9,762 nt of DNA from Lentimicrobium sp. (GTDB lineage Bacteria > Bacteroidota > Bacteroidia > Bacteroidales > Lentimicrobiaceae): contig JAAXUD010000061.1 of assembly GCA_013336205.1 (NCBI GenBank), positions 1-9,762 of the forward strand, written 5' to 3'. Positions 6,887 to 9,762 of the stretch are shown here, one piece after another. Numbering within the stretch: the stretch's first letter is position 1; each line of letters begins with the position of its first letter. The translations under genes were made by a program, and so were the position numbers. Below the pieces are notes generated by a model. The model had not been told where the DNA came from and did no database searches. It saw only the letters and a list, made by a program, of their open reading frames with translations.

Positions 6887-8890
6887 CTATCTGGCGGTTC
6901 TAAACCTGAGTTCAAAAATACAACCTTTTCCGGTGGATGGCTTTATTTCAACCTGCCCACCCATTCTTTCCATTGCCTTCTTAACAATTGTGAGTCCGAT
7001 ACCTGTTCCGGGATAGCTCTCTATACCATGTAATCGCTCAAAAACTTCAAAAACCAATTTTTGCTTTTCAGCGGGTATCCCAATCCCATTGTCTTTAAAA
7101 TTGATAATTGCCATGCCTTCTGATTTTGTACCAGTAATTGAAATCTTAGGGGTTAGGCCCGGCTTTACAAATTTTAATGAATTGGAAATCAGATTAGTAA
7201 ATACCTGAACCAACACTGGCTTATATGCAAGCACCTCTGGCAAATTATCTTCAACTTTAATGTGGGCATTTTTTGTTGCAATTTCATTTGAAAGAGACTT
7301 TAACGCCTTAGTTATAGCCTCCCCCGAAGACGTTAAAGCTAATTTTAGTTCAAGACTACTCACCATGGAGTATTGGAGCAAATCATTGATGAGATTCTCC
7401 ATCTGAGCAGCTGCTTTGCAGATTCTCTCCAAATACATAACAGCCTCGTTGTTCAGACTTTGAGAATGATCCTCCATCAGTGCATTTGAAAATCCTTGTA
7501 ATGCGCGCAAAGGAGCTTTTAAATCGTGTGAAACAGACCTCGCAAAACGATCCAGTTCTTTATTAATTTCCCTAACCCTGGCAGTTCGGGTTTCTACAAG
7601 TCCTTCAAGATGAATCCGGTATTCCTCCAGTTCATGTTGAGCTTTTCTAAGTTCTGTTATATCCTGAAACGAGCTAACCAAACAATTTTCGCCCTTCAAC
7701 TCTATTATTTCGGCTGAGAAAAGGCCATCAATCTTTTCATTATCAGGGGTATGTATAGATAACTCCAGATCTTCAACTCTTCCATTGAGTTCGAGTGCAG
7801 ACTTAATATAATCACGCGATGCCAGTTGAAACATTCCCAGTTCAGCTGTAGTTTTTCCGAATAATTCATCTCGTGACAATTTCAAAAGACTTGCAAACTT
7901 ATCGTTAACATCATAAAGAAGGCCATCACTTAACCTGGTAATCGACATTAAATTAGGGCTTCTCCTGAAAGCTTTCTGAAATTTTAATTCGCTCTCAACC
8001 AACTCCTGTTCAATTTTTTTTTGGTCTGTAATGTCACGGCCAATAGCAAAAATCGAAACAATCTTTCCTTCTTTGTTTATTATCCCTTTATTTGACCATG
8101 CCAGCCATCGCCAGCCATCATGAGTCTTTGCTCTTTGCTCATGATAAGATGTGTGAGGTGGTTTGTCGATTTGCCGGATGGAAATTGCTGTTAATTCCTG
8201 ATCTTCAGGATGTACAAGTGGCATAAAATTATGACCAATTAATTCATCCTTCTTTTTTCCAAATAGATCGCAATAGGATGAACTCACAAACAAAAACCGA
8301 CCCTCATAATCAACGCTTACAATAAGATCATTTTGATTCTCAACAATTAAACGATAAAATGACTCATCCTCATTGAATCTGTTTTTCATTGTTTCGAGAA
8401 TATTCCGAAACATTACCGGTAGCGCCCCAGCGAATAAATCAGACAGGCTGGATTCTGCAACAATAACCAAAATAGTTTTTCCATCTAAATTGAATCCAGG
8501 CAGAATAGAAACGCTCAATTTATCAACAGGATGATCTGTAGTCCATTCAGATGGCAATTGACCGACATTTATTTTTCGGCTTGTAATTTCCCAGGGTTCA
8601 TTGGCAAACCGGAAGCTTTTACGAAATGAATCGGTCAGGCTTTTTTCGTTACCAAGGTGTGCATTACTGAATGATGCGAGCAAATCGAACTCATGGTTAT
8701 CAATTGACTCCTTAAAGAGCCAGCTACCAAAAACCCCTTGTAAAGAACTCAGATTTTTTAAAAAGCCTGTAATATAATGCTCAATATCCTGATTTTCATC
8801 AGTTACCGAATAGCAGCGATTAATCCAATCAATCAAATTAACCGACAGCCTGAATGAAATTCCTTTTTGATCAGTCAATATATCAAACAA
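6887..8890 (-). CDS. Soluble PAS-PAS sensor histidine kinase
   Basis: This protein of up to 667 residues carries an N-terminal region of about 170 residues that may be a divergent GAF-like domain; a PAS domain (about 178-293, with the HPED segment at 227-230 and a WRWLAWSNKG core, PAS_3-like); a second PAS (about 300-415); a coiled coil (about 414-448); HisKA with H455 in SVSHDLKAPLR; and HATPase_c with N570, DNGIGIP (600-606) and YPGTGIGL (626-633). The catalytic part resembles the phytochrome-type kinases that signal to separate receivers. No receiver domain and no membrane helix are visible, so its partner is probably the receiver-bearing hybrid kinase encoded 41 bp downstream. The start is uncertain: the codon immediately upstream of the TTG at 8888-8890 is TAA, another TTG lies at 8876-8878, and the first in-frame ATG is codon 160, too far inside. 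TTG at 8890 is taken as the start because it retains the whole open frame. Confidence 0.92.
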   Translation of the reverse strand: MFDILTDQKGISFRLSVNLIDWINRCYSVTDENQDIEHYITGFLKNLSSLQGVFGSWLFKESIDNHEFDLLASFSNAHLGNEKSLTDSFRKSFRFANEPWEITSRKINVGQLPSEWTTDHPVDKLSVSILPGFNLDGKTILVIVAESSLSDLFAGALPVMFRNILETMKNRFNEDESFYRLIVENQNDLIVSVDYEGRFLFVSSSYCDLFGKKKDELIGHNFMPLVHPEDQELTAISIRQIDKPPHTSYHEQRAKTHDGWRWLAWSNKGIINKEGKIVSIFAIGRDITDQKKIEQELVESELKFQKAFRRSPNLMSITRLSDGLLYDVNDKFASLLKLSRDELFGKTTAELGMFQLASRDYIKSALELNGRVEDLELSIHTPDNEKIDGLFSAEIIELKGENCLVSSFQDITELRKAQHELEEYRIHLEGLVETRTARVREINKELDRFARSVSHDLKAPLRALQGFSNALMEDHSQSLNNEAVMYLERICKAAAQMENLINDLLQYSMVSSLELKLALTSSGEAITKALKSLSNEIATKNAHIKVEDNLPEVLAYKPVLVQVFTNLISNSLKFVKPGLTPKISITGTKSEGMAIINFKDNGIGIPAEKQKLVFEVFERLHGIESYPGTGIGLTIVKKAMERMGGQVEIKPSTGKGCIFELRFRTAR

Positions 8891-8907
8891 TTAAAGTAAC
8901 ACAACTA

Positions 8908-8915
8908 CAAACATA
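8908..8915 (-). promoter_or_regulatory. Candidate -7 promoter box of the two-kinase unit
   Basis: On the minus strand TATGTTTG matches TAnnTTTG and lies 17 nt before the proposed TTG start of the first kinase gene. Transcription from it would give a leader of roughly 10-13 nt. No good TTTG is found 19-21 bp upstream, so the -33 element is weak or absent. No separate promoter is evident in the 41-bp gap between the two kinase genes. Confidence 0.42.
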
Positions 8916-9044
8916 CAACGTTTTCGGTAAACACGGTATTTCCGTTTTGCATTCAATACAGACATAAGCAGATAGATAATTAAGTATATAATTAATGAGT
9001 GAAGCATCAGCATAATTACCAAACTGAACAATTGAATAGCGTAT

Positions 9045-9080
9045 TTCAGGCTTCATTAACCGTTAAGGTAAACACCTGAA
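9045..9080. repeat. Cluster of short inverted repeats upstream of mtaB
   Basis: Three small dyads occur within 36 bp: TTCAGG (9045-9050) with CCTGAA (9075-9080); the 11-bp palindrome TTAAC-c-GTTAA (9056-9066); and AGGT (9066-9069) with ACCT (9074-9077). They lie just upstream of the mtaB -7 box in the divergent intergenic region and may include a regulator-binding site. Each is short, so chance is a real alternative. The rest of the 8891-9106 gap is AT-rich and shows no gene. Confidence 0.3.
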
Positions 9081-9093
9081 TTGGCAAATAAAG

Positions 9094-9101
9094 TATCTTT
9101 G
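9094..9101 (+). promoter_or_regulatory. -7 promoter box of mtaB
   Basis: TATCTTTG matches TAnnTTTG and ends 5 nt before the ATG at 9107. The usual start point 4-6 nt after the box would give an mRNA with almost no leader. A TTTG -33 box at the usual distance is not seen. Confidence 0.55.
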
Positions 9102-9106
9102 CAGGG

Positions 9107-9762
9107 ATGAAAAGAAGAAAAATAGCCTTCAATACTTTCGGTTGTAAATTAAACTTTGCTGAAACATCAGCCATTGCACGCAAATTTCAGGAGGATGCAT
9201 TTGAAACCGTTGACTTTAAAGAGGAAGCCGATATATATGTTATTCATTCCTGCACGGTAACAGCCCAGGCAGAACGCAAATGCAAGGCAGCCATCAGGCA
9301 GGCGATGAAACGAAATCCGGAAGCCTCGGTAGCTGTAATAGGATGTTATTCTCAGCTGAAGCCGGATGAATTAAAGAAGATGAATGGGGTCAATATTGTA
9401 CTTGGCAATAGTGAGAAGTACAGATTGTTTGATGTTATTACCGCTCAGGATAAAGACTATTCGGGGCCTGTTGACTCAGCCTTAAAAACCTCAAGACAGT
9501 TTGAACCCGGTTTTTCTGTGAATGACCGTACCCGTTCTTTTTTCAAAGTTCAGGATGGCTGTGACTATTTTTGCACTTTTTGTGCAATTCCCTTTGCCAG
9601 AGGCCGAAGCCGGAGTGCGACCATTGCCCAAACCCTCGATGTTGCCAGGCAAATTACTTCATCAGGAATTAAAGAGATAGTGCTTACCGGTGTCAACATC
9701 GGAGATTTTGGCAGACAACACGGTGAAACTTTCTACGATTTATTGAAGGGTCTTGCCGAACT
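9107..9762 (+). CDS. mtaB: tRNA t6A37 methylthiotransferase MtaB, N-terminal part (3' end outside window)
   Basis: The first 218 codons of a radical-SAM methylthiotransferase run off the right edge. The enzyme adds a methylthio group to C2 of N6-threonylcarbamoyladenosine at position 37 of tRNAs reading ANN codons. Visible are the N-terminal UPF0004 domain with its three cluster-binding cysteines C13 (TFGCKLN), C49 (HSCTVT) and C80 (GCYSQ), and then the radical-SAM motif CxxxCxxC at C152, C156 and C159 within VQDGCDYFCTFCAIPFARG, followed by LTGVNIGDFG. The spacing and the GCKLN, SCTVTAQAERKC and GVNIG segments fit the MtaB (YqeV) subfamily better than MiaB or RimO. The start ATG puts the first strand and GCKLN at the normal distance from the N-terminus. 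The C-terminal TRAM region is not in view. It is divergent from the kinase unit, with no functional link apparent. Confidence 0.93.
   Translation, partial: MKRRKIAFNTFGCKLNFAETSAIARKFQEDAFETVDFKEEADIYVIHSCTVTAQAERKCKAAIRQAMKRNPEASVAVIGCYSQLKPDELKKMNGVNIVLGNSEKYRLFDVITAQDKDYSGPVDSALKTSRQFEPGFSVNDRTRSFFKVQDGCDYFCTFCAIPFARGRSRSATIAQTLDVARQITSSGIKEIVLTGVNIGDFGRQHGETFYDLLKGLAE

Noticed and set aside
8925..8950. Hairpin ACGG-tattt-CCGT in the divergent intergenic region
   Set aside because: The stem is only 4 bp with no U-tract; too short to call a terminator, riboswitch or operator.
1..9762. Search for CRISPR arrays, tRNA or rRNA genes, insertion sequences, toxin-antitoxin or defence genes
   Set aside because: No regularly spaced repeats, no cloverleaf-like segments, no transposase or nuclease motifs were found; all long open frames are accounted for by the listed genes.

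Overview
The window looks like chromosomal DNA from a member of the Bacteroidota. The base composition is moderately AT-rich. Start codons mostly lack a Shine-Dalgarno sequence. Several genes are preceded by a match to the Bacteroidetes sigma factor -7 consensus TAnnTTTG; the one before the carbamate kinase gene also has a well-spaced TTTG -33 box. Genus and species cannot be read from this sequence. Nothing suggests a plasmid, phage or insertion element: there are no transposase, integrase, tRNA, rRNA or CRISPR features.

Layout from left to right: (1) the 3' part of a phosphoglucomutase/phosphomannomutase gene (+), ending at a strong bidirectional hairpin terminator; (2) a convergent two-gene unit (-), carbamate kinase then ornithine carbamoyltransferase, 35 bp apart; (3) a divergently transcribed EamA/DMT-family membrane transporter (+); (4) a convergent two-gene signalling unit (-), first a soluble PAS-PAS histidine kinase of 667 residues and then a 940-residue hybrid kinase (REC-PAS-GAF-PAS-HisKA-HATPase-REC); (5) a divergent 5' fragment of mtaB (+), a radical-SAM tRNA methylthiotransferase, cut by the right edge. 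No stretch over 300 bp lacks a gene; the two larger intergenic gaps (about 200 bp each) are divergent promoter regions.

Functionally, the arcC/arcB pair would interconvert citrulline plus phosphate, carbamoyl phosphate plus ornithine, and ATP plus ammonia and CO2, which is the lower half of the arginine deiminase pathway. No arginine deiminase or arginine/ornithine antiporter gene is visible here. The two kinases lack transmembrane segments and probably form a cytoplasmic phosphorelay in which the first kinase could signal to the N-terminal receiver of the second. No output transcription factor is encoded in the window, so the target is unknown.

The most interesting points are the double-receiver hybrid kinase with a cysteine cluster in its first PAS domain, two genes whose promoter boxes sit so close to the ATG that leaderless mRNAs are predicted, inverted repeats overlapping the arcC promoter, and the TTG start of the first kinase, which directly follows an in-frame stop. 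I see no clear evidence of a wholly new defence, mobile or RNA-based system; most of the window is ordinary housekeeping and signalling.
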